A stretch of 64,000 nt of DNA from Porphyra umbilicalis (Eukaryota; Rhodophyta; Bangiophyceae; Bangiales; Bangiaceae), in the NCBI GenBank assembly GCA_002049455.2, contig KV918849.1, positions 1-64,000 on the forward strand, read 5' to 3'. Below are positions 11,629 to 21,468 of this stretch, piece after piece. Position 1 is the stretch's first letter, and every line of letters begins with the position of its first letter. The notes beneath the pieces are model-generated. The model was not told the DNA's origin. It ran no database searches and was given only the letters and a program-made list of their open reading frames with translations. A program made the position numbers and the translations under genes.

Positions 11629-12134
11629 GGTTGCGGGATCCCTGACCGCCACGTATCCCACGTTAAACGCAAGCCGCCGTTCTTGCCGCCATCGGGATCT
11701 CATTTCTTGCAGGATCAGCCTCTCTTGCCGTGACTTCACCGCAGAGAAGCGCCGTCGTGGCAGCAGACGTGTGGGCCTGAGTTCTGCAACGTGGCGCTCT
11801 TCAGCGGGCTTAGTTGCATCAGCGGGGGAGTCAGCAGCACTGCACCGATCCCGATGACGCACGCACCTCTTCTTCCTGCACCTCGTGTCGCGCTCCGCCC
11901 CAACCCCCCCCCTTCGCTGTTCCTAACGACCCCGCTACGCTGTCTTTCGTAGTATCTTTGCGCGGACTGGTGTACGCGGTGGCGGCGGAGCTGTGCCGTC
12001 GCCCACATTCTGATTTGAGCCGCTCGGCACGCGGCGCTCTTCACACCCAGGCTTGCGCTTGATTCTGCACACAGCGAGGCCGCAGCCACCGGACCTCGTT
12101 GTGCCGGATGGCACGGCACTGTGGTAGCCACCCT
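11629..12134. other. Stretch with no supported gene
   Basis: Nothing recognisable; short ORFs only. Confidence 0.4.
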
Positions 12135-12470
12135 TCACCCCCACGCGTTCTGGGGCGTGAACGTGCTCGCGCCGGGCGCGTGGGCGCTGCTGCTGCTGTT
12201 TGTGGTTTTCGGGTGGACGTTTTCGGTGGCGGTCATCAAGATAGTCGCCGCGTAGGCGGCGCCGACCACGTTTTGTTTGTCCGCCGTGGCGCATGTGTCG
12301 GTGCCGAGGACTTTCAAAAAGGTCGCGTCGGCGTCGAGCATCGCGTGCGGTACGTCTGCGGGAGCACCGAGGCACGTCGACGCTCCCGCCGTTGTAAATC
12401 TGGCGGCGACGCTGCTGCTGGTGATCGCCGCCACTCCGCTTTGGTGTGCATCTTGGGCGCCCGATTCCAA
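12135..12470 (-). other. Possible coding fragment of unknown function
   Basis: A minus-strand frame encodes about 110 residues rich in Ala, Thr and Ser (for example VGAAYAATILMTATENVHP and ADVPHAMLDADATFLKVLG). The composition is more protein-like than the other frames. There is no in-frame ATG at its upstream end, so it would be an exon or a remnant. Low confidence. Confidence 0.22.
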
Positions 12471-13323
12471 GCCGCTGTAAGTGCAGCTGCCATCGCCGCA
12501 GTCAACAGATCGGAGCGAGCAATAGTGCTGGACCTGATGTCCGCGTTAGAACGCCGCTTAGGAAAGCGAGCCGGTTGGGGGAGAGCTCAGGGGGCAACGG
12601 GAAAGGTAGGGACAGGGCCTTCCGAGTAGATATCGTTCGGTTGGAGTTTGGATGTTTCATTGTGTTTCTCGACTGCCCACGCGTTTAATGGATCAGAAAG
12701 CACGAGCTGCTGCTGGCGGGGGACGAGGGGACCGGGGGTTGGCCGTGACCGCTTCCGGGCGTGCAACTTGAGTACTGGTGGGGACCAGGGGAGACGGGGA
12801 TCAGCCGAGATTGGGTCAGAGCGTGCGAGCGAAGGCCGGGAACTGCGGCAGTGAGGGGGGGTGCGGCAGCGAGGGGATCAGGGCGGGCGGGTTAAAGACG
12901 GGAGGGGGCTGAGGGTGGCGGGAGGCGGCCGTGAGCGGTCCAGGGAATGCGAGCTGTGGACGGACAGGGGCCCGGGTGTGGCTATAAAACACGGCCATGT
13001 GTCAAGCCGTGTGAGTTGATGACAGAAAGGTGAGGGGGGCTGCACGGGGCGGCAGTTGAGGGGCCGTGGCGGCGGCGTAGTGGCAGAGGGGAGTACGTCA
13101 GCCGACCTTGCGGCTGTGATGGCAGCGTCCTCGGCCTCTCCATGCTCTGTGACGTCCATAATATGCTTCCATGTGTGTGAGTAGGGGCGGGGGGGAGGCG
13201 GCGCCAGCTGCTGTTCCAGAAACGGGCGGGGATAACCGCGCACATCAAACATGTTGTGAGGCGGGGGCCTTGAGAAGGAAAAGAACAAGAAGCACAAAAC
13301 CTTCACTCACAATCACTCGAGGC
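12471..13323. other. G-rich stretch with a TATA-like box, no supported gene
   Basis: Purine-rich on the plus strand from about 12800 to 12960. A TATAAAA at 12983-12989 on the plus strand is a good TATA-box match, but no gene can be linked to it. Confidence 0.35.
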
Positions 13324-13605
13324 TCAATTAAGTCTCCAAGTCTGGGGGATCGCAGCGGAAAAAGAGGCAGTCTGGCTCCCATACAGGCTGGTAAGCATAT
13401 TCCAAAGCAAGGCGGCGCACCGGTACACGAGCGCTACGGGGCCCGCCCGGATCTTGAGCTTGAGCATGACGTCCAATCTTGTAAACACCTGCTTCACCTC
13501 CTTGTATCCCCACTCGACAGACACTCGGAGGCCGGCCATGTCGGTGTTCTGGGTGTCTTCGTCGGCATCCGCCTCGCCCCCCTGCGGCGCCGGGAAGGCA
13601 ACCTA

Positions 13606-14343
13606 CATCCATGGACGAACCAAGTAGGCCGCACGGTAATCGGCATGCTGCAAGCGGAGGCGTACATCAAGTTCACTGGCGGCACGGGCACCATGAAGAA
13701 GGTCCGCCCTAAGACGGTCTACCAGTTCGGGGGCGGCAAGCACGATACGGTCGGGTGCCTTGACATCCGGGGGCCCATCACCGCCGAATTAATCATCATC
13801 ATGGCGGTCGACGTGATCAAGCTCAACGTGCCCTTCCTGCTTGGGCTGGACACGCTTGACCGGTACAAGATGTACTTCAACAATGTCACGGACGAGCTGG
13901 TTTTCGTGAACGAGGGGGTCAGCCTCCCCACCACTCATTCGGATGGACACGTCTACTACAGCTGGGAGTGGAACCCGGACATCCTCTACACATTTCCAGA
14001 GTTCATGCGCATCCACCGCCACTTCTTCCATGCGAGCCCCGAGCGACTGTACGCCTTCATGAGGCGTGCGAAGAACGAGGATGCTGTTCCCGGGACGCTT
14101 CAACGTCTGCAAGACGTGGCGGCGGCGTGCGATGTATGCCAATGCCTGGCGAAGGAGCCGGGTCGCTTCCGTGCCGCGCTGCCCGAGGGGGACGTGATAT
14201 TCAACCGGGTCGTCCTGATTGACCTGATGTTCCTCAACGGTCGCGCTGTACAGCACATTGTCTACAAAGACACCCTCTTCAGCGCGGCCACCTTTCTGCG
14301 CGACGGTAAATCGACTGCCACTGTTTGGAACGCGTACATGAGC
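13606..14343 (+). mobile_element. Copia-order retrotransposon fragment (protease end plus integrase start)
   Basis: The plus-strand frame first encodes the C-terminal part of a retropepsin-like domain (GRTVIGMLQAEAY, VPFLLGLDTLDRYKMY). It goes straight on to an integrase zinc-binding region (RIHRHFFHASPERLYAF, CDVCQC) and the first catalytic Asp region (NRVVLIDLMFLNG, DTLFSAATFLRDGKST). Protease directly followed by integrase is the Ty1/copia gene order. Reverse transcriptase, RNase H and LTRs are absent; the frame runs into the minisatellite. It lies inside the broken Harbinger transposase in opposite orientation. Confidence 0.72.
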
Positions 14344-14344
14344 G

Positions 14345-14697
14345 TGTCACAGGCTGTCACAGGGACTGTAACAGGCTGTCACAGGGACTGTCACAGGCTG
14401 TCGCAGGGACTGTCACAGGGAATGTCACAGGCTGTGACAGGAACCGTCACAGGGTTTGTCACAGGCTGTCACAGGGACAGTCACAGGCTGTCACAGGGAC
14501 CGTCACAGGGACAGTCACAGGCTGTCACAGGGACCGTCACAGGGAGAGTCACAGGCTGTCACAGGGACCGTCACAGGGACTGTCACTGGCTGTCACAGGC
14601 TGTCACAGGCTGTCACAGGGGTTGTCACAGGGGTTGTCACAGGCTATCACAGGGACTGTCACAGGCTGTCACAGGCTGTCACTGGGGCCGTCGCAGG
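14345..14697 (+). repeat. GTCACAGG minisatellite
   Basis: About 350 bp of alternating 10- and 12-bp units of the type GTCACAGGCT and GTCACAGGGACT, with variants such as GTGACAGG. It ends the retroelement fragment. The units are contiguous and too short for a CRISPR array. Confidence 0.9.
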
Positions 14698-15555
14698 CCG
14701 ATATTTTCTTTGCGCTCGCCCGGATAGTCGCCAAGGCGTCTGCTTTGGGAGTGTGTGAGAGTGCTTGAGAGTGTTTGCTGCATGGCACTCGCGTTGTCAC
14801 GTCATGACGTACTCAAGCGGGAAATCATGCCGCCTACGTGGAGGCCCGTCTGCAGCATGCCGTCCTTTCCCGCCTCGTGGTACATGGTAGTGTCCTGCCG
14901 CCAGCCCTCGACAGGCCAGTGAAAGTGGAAAATTACACCGTCGGGTGTGGTCACGGTTTGAAACTTGGGCATGTCGGTGCGCGGGTGGCCGCCGTAGACG
15001 CTGCACTGTAGAGCCCCACCGGGACGCGCTACAAAAAGCCCCGTCCCATCAATGAAACCCACACAGTTGTCCAGCGCCGCGCCCTTCTCAAGTACGCGCT
15101 GCGCGTACATTACCGCACGGTCCTCCATGAGGTCCCCCAGCCGCGAGCAGAGCAGGCCGCTCCAGCGCACATCTAGCTGCTCAATCGTCTCGTAGAACAA
15201 CTCACACAAGAAAGAGTGACCTGTCCCGAAGGGGATCTCCAGGTCGCGCCAGCGTGAGGGGGAGGAGAGGCGCCGGAGGACCACACAAAGCTGTTCCATA
15301 CGTGTGGCCTTGTAGCGACGTCGTGACGACACGCTCTGAACCTCAAGGAGGCCAGCCAAGCGAAGTAAGAGCTGGACACAGCCCTCGAGCGTGCGACACA
15401 CCGCAAAATATTCCGCCTTACGCGCGAAAACCGCAGAACGACGAGTCCCAGTCAATCACGTCCTCCCCACTGTGAAGCCGCACAAGCAACTCACGGCGCA
15501 GGCGACGTTGGGACCTCATCAGGCGGCCGATGGAGTAGTCCTCAATGAAAACCAT

Positions 15556-16519
15556 GATGAATTAAGGGATAGTGTCGTGCTACACGTGCACACAGGTGCA
15601 GATAATCTTCCAGGAAACAGGATTGCTGGTTGGCTTGGCAGGTGACTTACATGCCACTCTGACGAGTTCTTGCGCCTTCCCACGACGATACGTGAAATGG
15701 GATGCCAAAAGGCATCATCCAACTGTAGTTTCAATGATGGTAGCGCTGTCGCGATGCTACAAAGTTGCCGCAAATGTCTATCATAAAGCGGTTGCCAACA
15801 GTCTCTATTCACATCATATGGTGCCGGTTTGGCGCTGTCGGCTACGAGACAACGGCTGCTCCGTTCTCCCTTCTGACCACAGCAGTGGGTCTTGTGTAGG
15901 CTCTTTACCCGTGGGTCAGAACGAGACCACCCTCATCGTATGTCTTTCCCCTCACACAGAACATTTCGCAGACACGTCTAACCGACCATCACACGATGTC
16001 CTCCCCCCCCCCCGCCCATGCAGAGGACAGTTCTTGCTGGGCTTTCTGGCGCGGGAACACCTTCGGTAAGCTCCCTGTACCCTGTCTATTAGTCAGAGAG
16101 GTGCCATCCCCCTCCCCGCCACCCTAGCACGACATCCACTGCTGTCGTGTACAGGCAGGCCCTCATCGCTTAGAGTGCAAGAACATATGGGTGGGGGGGC
16201 ATAACTGGGTGGAAACAGGGGTGAGAGAGCATGCGTGGTATAAAGGTTCAAATGAAGACATCTGAAGCCGTAGGTGGGCCCAACAGCAAAGGGGAGGGGG
16301 ACAAGGGGGGGAAATGGGACGGAAAAGCGTGACCTGTGTGGTCCCACAGCCGCTTGACACTTACCGCTACAGCACCACCGGCGGCTTGAAGCACGAGGCC
16401 CCACCCCTCTCTGAGGCTGGCAGATGTATCTGCGATTGTGTTCTGGTAGCTACTGAACAGAGTCATCAGGCTTTCACGGCAGCCGAACATCGAACAGGAC
16501 GACCATACGGGGCACCTCT
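15556..16519. other. Stretch with no supported gene
   Basis: About 50-55 % GC; flank of the dead Harbinger gene. Short ORFs occur on both strands, none recognisable. Confidence 0.4.
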
Positions 16520-16979
16520 GCGCAGCGGGCCCAAAACCGTCGTCAAGAGCACGTCTGCTTTTGGGTGTTTTGGAACGAACCGATAATCTGCAAACCGCCC
16601 TGGGGCTCTGTCAAGGCTGTTTTTTTCCAGAAAGGGCGCAGAAATCATCTGCACGCCGGGATAGATGCATCTCCACTCGTAAAAAGAGAGACACAGCATA
16701 AGACGTATACACTTCACCCTCCCAGAAAGAGAGAGCGACGGAGAAGCATCTATGGCCCTGCTAGCAGGCACAATGTGTGGAGTGAGGAACGATTCCTGTT
16801 CTCTCAAACACAAATATGCAAGGACCTCGCATGGGATGGCCTCTGAGAGCCTGTCAAGGGGGGTCGCTCTGTTTGTTGCACAGGAACTCTGTTTCATCAA
16901 ACAAGAACACGGGCCTCCGAGAAGCTCAAAACAGGCAAAAACATACGTGCTTTTGACGACGGTTCTGGGCCCGCTGCGC
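16520..16979. mobile_element. 460 bp non-autonomous TIR element
   Basis: The ends form a 35-bp inverted repeat with about two mismatches (16520-16554 and 16945-16979), starting GCGCAGCGGGCCC and containing ACCGTCGTCAA. No transposase is encoded. I could not identify a target-site duplication, so the superfamily is open. A 177-codon minus ORF spanning it is a by-product of the palindromic ends. Confidence 0.75.
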
Positions 16980-17214
16980 TGGTGTGGCGTCGAGTCCAAT
17001 TCGCCTCATTCGGGCTTTCTTGAGGGGGACAGGGGGCGGGGGGCGATACTCGACCTGGCCAGCATATGCCTTCTGAGTGTGTTTCGATGCAGTTTTTCAT
17101 ACGAGGGTCATCCTCCACGGGCCCTCTTCACGTTGGGCCTAAGTGGCCAGCGCCCAGCTCTACAGTGCCGATGAGGGCAGCCATAACGTGAGTTTGTATG
17201 TGACGGGGGGCCCG

Positions 17215-17317
17215 ATTTCCCACTCAGATGGCCCAGAATCGTCGATTCTGACTGGGCATCATTTGATGCTCGCGTGAGCATCATTTGATGCTCTCTTCCG
17301 GTAGAATAGACACTAGC
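17215..17317 (+). repeat. Right end of a CTAGTGT...TTCTACC TIR-family element
   Basis: Ends GGTAGAATAGACACTAGC and, inside that, carries two copies of GCATCATTTGATGC and the segment AATCGTCGATTC. All parts line up with the right end of the element at 55362-56429. No matching left end was found. Confidence 0.7.
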
Positions 17318-17908
17318 CGGCCGTCTGGCACTAGTGAATTCTTAATATGGTTAGTCGCAGCCACGGTGCGTGCCATTGACACGCTGCATTTTCTCTCGTT
17401 ATTTACGTGACAGAAGCCCAATCGGCTTGAACCGCACTGCCACGCTAGTGGACAAACCAGGTGTGAGTGACAGCCAATGATATGGTCTCTTGATTTCACC
17501 GTCAAGTTTTGGAATATGAAACGGCCGAGCCTGCCGAGAATCACACGCAGGCTCTCCGGCGGGACCCTAAGTGACGGCCAATCACGTTGCCGCCTTGTGT
17601 CAAAAATGGAGTGAAAATGACTCGCCATGCCCCCCGAGGGTTCAAATGACTCCCTGCTGAGTCATGATGACGTGGCAGCGAGTCACCACCCCTACCCCCG
17701 CGTCGGCCGTCGTCGCGGTGGCCGCCGCGACGCCGTGGGCAACGCCGCCTGGGGCGGCACTTCGCGGCGATTCGGTGGGGTGTGCCTGGTTTGTCTTGGG
17801 CCAGTTCGCCCCCTTCCGAAGTGCGTGGAACCACATGCTGTATGGACGGCTAGACGGCTGACGTGGGAACTGGAGGTGGCGTACACACTCACCAGGGAGG
17901 ACGCTGTC
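17318..17908. other. Stretch with no supported gene
   Basis: Contains a segment (TTCAAATGACTCCCTGCTGA near 17640) related to sequence just beyond the right end of the next element (near 19577), so the flanks of that element may themselves be repeated. Confidence 0.4.
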
Positions 17909-19529
17909 GTCAGCTTTGACTAAGTTGCCCAACGGATGCCGTTTCCGTTGGGGAACCGTTGGAGTTTGGGGCTCAACGCGTCTGCTTTTAGTTGAGCGTT
18001 TTTGGGCGCTGTGGGGCGTTCGTTGAAGCCCTTTCCTCCGTTGAAGAGCGTTGGGGAACCGTTGGGCATTGCCCCAACGGAGCCGAGCGCGTGAGTCTGA
18101 CGCGATCGTGTGCAAGGACAGAGCTTCCTGGCCACACAGACGCCTTCGGCGGGAAGCACGTCTCCAACTACCCGACTTGAGCTCATGTTGTGGACTGTGG
18201 TTCTGCATTTAGGTGGAGCGTCGGCCGCACTTTCTTGGTATTTAATCAGGCAGTCAACCAGTCAACAAGCCCGTCCTGCATGCACAGGGCGCGGGCGGTC
18301 GGGGGGTGGAAGCACACCGTGGTTCTGTGCGTGTTGTCTGCAACTACGCCGCGTCATGTTGACCCGCGCTACAGACCGTGATGCTGCGTTTTTTTAGGCT
18401 GGCCTGGACCGGTACCGGCCGGTGGACATGCTGATATGTACAACGACGCATTCTGTGTGTCATGGTTTTTTCAACCACGCTTGACGAGAAAGCAGAAGAT
18501 GGCGAAGGTAGCGAACGAAAATATGCGTGCAACTGCTATGGAGGTATGGTCTGCTGCATGGGATGGGGACAAGAGGGCAGCCGCTGCGACCGCCGCATCC
18601 CCGTCAATGGAGGCGTCCACAGCCGACGCGCTCGCCACCGTCGCCGCCTCGGCGGCGCCGGCACCGGCATCGCCCTGGTCGCCCTCCTCGCCGGCCGCGT
18701 GTACGGGCCTCTCATTGGCTTGGTTGCCGTCGACGTCAAAATTGCGACAGCCGCCAGCACAAGCACAACGTCGAGACGGACTGCGCCGTGCGGGTGGTGC
18801 CGCTAGCCCGCGTCCGGCGGGCAATCCATGTCGTGCCCGACTTCGCGGAGCTGACGGAGCGCAAAGGCTTTGAGGCTTCCCCTGCCGCGCCGGACAGCCC
18901 GCTTGCTGAGCGCCTAGCAATGCACTACTTTTTGAACGTCTTTTATCCGTGGGACGTATGATTTTCGTCGGTCTGTTGCTCTATTGCTATTGCTAAACTG
19001 TACACACTGTGCTATTGTGACCCAGTGGAGCAACACTATGCCGGTGCTCGCCATCCCTTCCACTTTTCTGGGCAGCCCAAGTGCGCTGCATAGAATATTC
19101 CGAGCACCATCTGTCCCCGTCAGCAGGCCCCAGTGTCGTACTGCAGCGACTAAATTTTGTGGCGTGAAGTCTCGTGGATAGCTCGGCACACACGAGCTCC
19201 CCCTTCACAGCTTGGACACATGGCTCATCAGAGAGCCGTGCAAGCGGCTATTGGGCCAGCTGCTACGCTTCCCACTGTGTCTTCTGGTGGGCCCGCGCTC
19301 GAAGGACACGCCAAAAACCATTGCCACGATCTCTCATTGCAATCGCCTGGAGTCCTTAGCCTCCATCAGATCTACTTTAATGCACCAATCCGGTCCTTAA
19401 CACGGCCTTACCGCGTCTCTATCGTGTTCGACGGAGCCCAACGGTTTCGCGTTTAGTTGGAGGTTGTCTTCAACGGGCCGTCCGTTGAAGAACCGTTGGG
19501 CTCCGTTGGGAAACTTAGTCAAAGCTGAC
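17909..19529. mobile_element. 1.6 kb TIR element with subterminal CCGTTGG repeats
   Basis: Inverted repeats at 17909-17936 and 19502-19529 share GTCAGCTTTGACTAAGTT followed by CCCAACGGA, with one mismatch. Both subterminal regions (about 150 and 100 bp) hold many copies of CCGTTGG or its complement, like transposase-binding arrays of class II elements. Inside, a plus-strand frame ends with RAIHVVPDFAELTERKGFE and RLAMHYFLNVFYPWDV (stop near 18961). It resembles the C-terminal tail of large transposon proteins, but the upstream part is broken over two or three frames. The element looks non-functional. Confidence 0.7.
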
Positions 19530-20121
19530 GGTGGCGAACGCTTTTTGCGTACCCGTATGCACATACTGTAGAGGTCCAAATGACTTTCCGCATGATGACT
19601 CGCTGTCCATATGACCAGCATCTCCACAGTTTAGCGTCACTGCGCAGGCGCCGCAGCGTCAGCAATTGGTCGCTTCCTGGTTGGGGGTGACGGTAATAAG
19701 TTCGCGCCTTGCATGGCTCGGCTCCGCGGCCCCGCACACTGTTTTCCCCGAGTGGGCATCTGGTGGGGAACAAGAAGCACGTTGTGTGCTGATGCTGGAC
19801 GTGGCCGCCCCACCGTGTTTGTGTGGAAGCCATAGGGGCGGGTGCCTCGAGTGACCACCCCCCCACCACGCCCCCCCTTGCGAGGGCAATACTGGCTGTC
19901 GATTAGGCGTGGCGCCGTCACGGGCTGCGGGGACCAGCCGCCCCGCGCCGCCACGGCGAGTTATAAGAGCGTGCGCTGCGCGCACCCGTTCAGGTGCTGG
20001 GAGCCGCCCGCCCCCGCGACGAGCCACCGACCAACCCCCGCACGCTCTGTCGACGTCCACGCCAGGCGAGCCCGCGGCGTCTTTTCCCGGGCCCGCCGGC
20101 GCGGCGGTTGAAGCAAAGGAC
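19530..20121. other. Promoter region of the ankyrin gene
   Basis: No gene in the first part. From about 19900 the sequence becomes GC-rich and contains the TATA-like box listed separately. The open frame of the ankyrin gene extends upstream to a stop at 19904-19906, but without an ATG. Confidence 0.4.
19962..19967 (+). promoter_or_regulatory. TATA-like box upstream of the ankyrin gene
   Basis: TATAAG within GAGTTATAAGAGCG, about 155 bp upstream of the proposed ATG. Its placement would allow a 5' leader of about 125 nt. Sequence match only. Confidence 0.35.
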
Positions 20122-21468
20122 ATGACGGACGAGACGCCGCTGCACTTGGCGGCACGCTGCGCCGGTAACAAGGAGACGGTGGCCGCGCTCATTGGCGCCG
20201 GCGCGGCGGTCATGGCAATGGACAAGGACGGCGAGACGCCGCTGCACAGGGCGGTACGCTACGGCAACCAGGAAACCGTGATATCGCTGATCGCCGCCGG
20301 CGCGGCGGTCGAAGTGATGGACAAGATGGGCAGGGCACCGCTGCACTGGGCGGCAATTCACGGCAATACGGAAGCCCTGGCGGCGCTGATCGAGGCCGGC
20401 GCGGCGGTCGGGGCGAGGGAGGAGGGAGGCGCGACGCCGCTGCACTTCGCGATAAGCTTTGGCAAGGTGGAGACCATGGCGGCGCTGATCCACGCCCACG
20501 CGAAGGTCGGGGCGAAGAACAAGAACGGCCAGACGCCGTTGCACTGGGCGGCTGTTAGCAACTACAAGGAGACCGTGACGGTGCTGATTGAGGCCGGCGC
20601 GGCTGTCGGGGTGACGGACGAGCGCGGCCAGACACCGCTGCACTGGGCGGCACGGGGAAGCAACCATAAGACGGTGGCGGCGCTGATCGGCGCCGACGCG
20701 GCGGTCGGGGTGACGGACGAGTGCGGCGAGACACCGCTGCACTTGGCGGCACAGGCCTTCAGCAGGAAGTCGGTGGCAGCGCTGATCGGCGCCGGCGCGG
20801 TGGTCGGGCAACTGGACGGCGGGACGCCGCTGCACTGGGCGGCAGGCTATGGCAACAAGGAGACCGTGGCGGCGCTTGTCGGCGCCGGCGCGCCGGTCGG
20901 GGTGACGGACGGGAAAGGTAAGACACCGCTGCACTGGGCGGCAGACGGTGGCAACGAGGAGACCGTGGCGACGCTCGTCGGCGCCGGCGCGGACGTCGGG
21001 GCGACGGACGGGGAGGGCAAGACACCGCTGCACTGGGCGGCACACGGTGGCAACACGAAGACCGTGACGGCGCTGATCGGCGCCGGCGCGGAGGTTGGGG
21101 CGGCGGACGTGGACGGCTGGACGTCGCTACACGCCGCGGCAGGCCGTGACAAGACAGAGACCGCGGTGGCATTGATTTGTGCGGGTGCAGACGTTAATGG
21201 CAGTGGGAATGTTCCTGTTCCCCTCAAGGTAGCAGCCGACAGGGACCATCTTTGGACGGTACGCGTCCTGGTTGCTTGGGGTGCGGCCGTTGATGCCGTG
21301 CGGCCCGGCATACTGCGCCGCCCGTTCTCCTGTAAGGCTGCACGGCTTAACGCGGTGCTGAACAAAACACGCCGGCTGTCCGACGAGGAGCGCCAAAAAG
21401 CGCGGGATGAGTGGCGCGCCGCGGTCCCAGAGATCAACACCGCGGTGCCTGCGATTGGCCCCCCCTGA
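20122..21468 (+). CDS. Ankyrin-repeat protein, 12 repeats
   Basis: A 448-residue protein made almost entirely of 12 ankyrin repeats of about 33 residues, with the consensus TPLHWAA..GN.ETV.ALI.AGA.VG. Such solenoids mediate protein-protein contacts. There is no attached catalytic or membrane domain. After the repeats comes a basic helical tail (NKTRRLSDEERQKARDEW). The ATG at 20122 is the first in frame, but the residues just before it (AGAAVEAKD) look like the end of another repeat, so the true start may be further upstream behind an intron. Repeats 5, 6 and 8-10 are the most alike, which suggests recent tandem duplication of 99-bp units. No signal peptide is seen. Confidence 0.85.
   Translation: MTDETPLHLAARCAGNKETVAALIGAGAAVMAMDKDGETPLHRAVRYGNQETVISLIAAGAAVEVMDKMGRAPLHWAAIHGNTEALAALIEAGAAVGAREEGGATPLHFAISFGKVETMAALIHAHAKVGAKNKNGQTPLHWAAVSNYKETVTVLIEAGAAVGVTDERGQTPLHWAARGSNHKTVAALIGADAAVGVTDECGETPLHLAAQAFSRKSVAALIGAGAVVGQLDGGTPLHWAAGYGNKETVAALVGAGAPVGVTDGKGKTPLHWAADGGNEETVATLVGAGADVGATDGEGKTPLHWAAHGGNTKTVTALIGAGAEVGAADVDGWTSLHAAAGRDKTETAVALICAGADVNGSGNVPVPLKVAADRDHLWTVRVLVAWGAAVDAVRPGILRRPFSCKAARLNAVLNKTRRLSDEERQKARDEWRAAVPEINTAVPAIGPP

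Larger units (their letters stand above)
13324..15555 (-). pseudogene. Harbinger-like transposase, split and broken
   Basis: Two minus-strand pieces read in the right order as one PIF/Harbinger-type DDE transposase. The N-terminal piece (15555-14802) carries the first two catalytic acids, in GFIDGTGLFVARPGG and GWRQDTTMYHEAGKD. The C-terminal piece (about 13605-13324) carries the third acid in RVSVEWGYKEVKQVF and the typical tail LLWNMLTSLYGSQT. Between them lie a copia-like fragment and a minisatellite. The part normally found after the second Asp (around YGDPAY) is missing, and the frame shifts near 15420 between the ATG at 15555 and the catalytic domain. The gene is therefore dead. The two pieces could also come from separate copies. 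Confidence 0.75.

Noticed and set aside
14345..14697. CRISPR array
   Set aside because: Units are 10-12 bp and directly adjoining, without unique spacers; it is a minisatellite in a eukaryotic sequence.
16466..16999. Minus-strand ORF of 177 codons
   Set aside because: It spans exactly the 460 bp TIR element; both ends are the two TIR copies, and the interior has no known motif.
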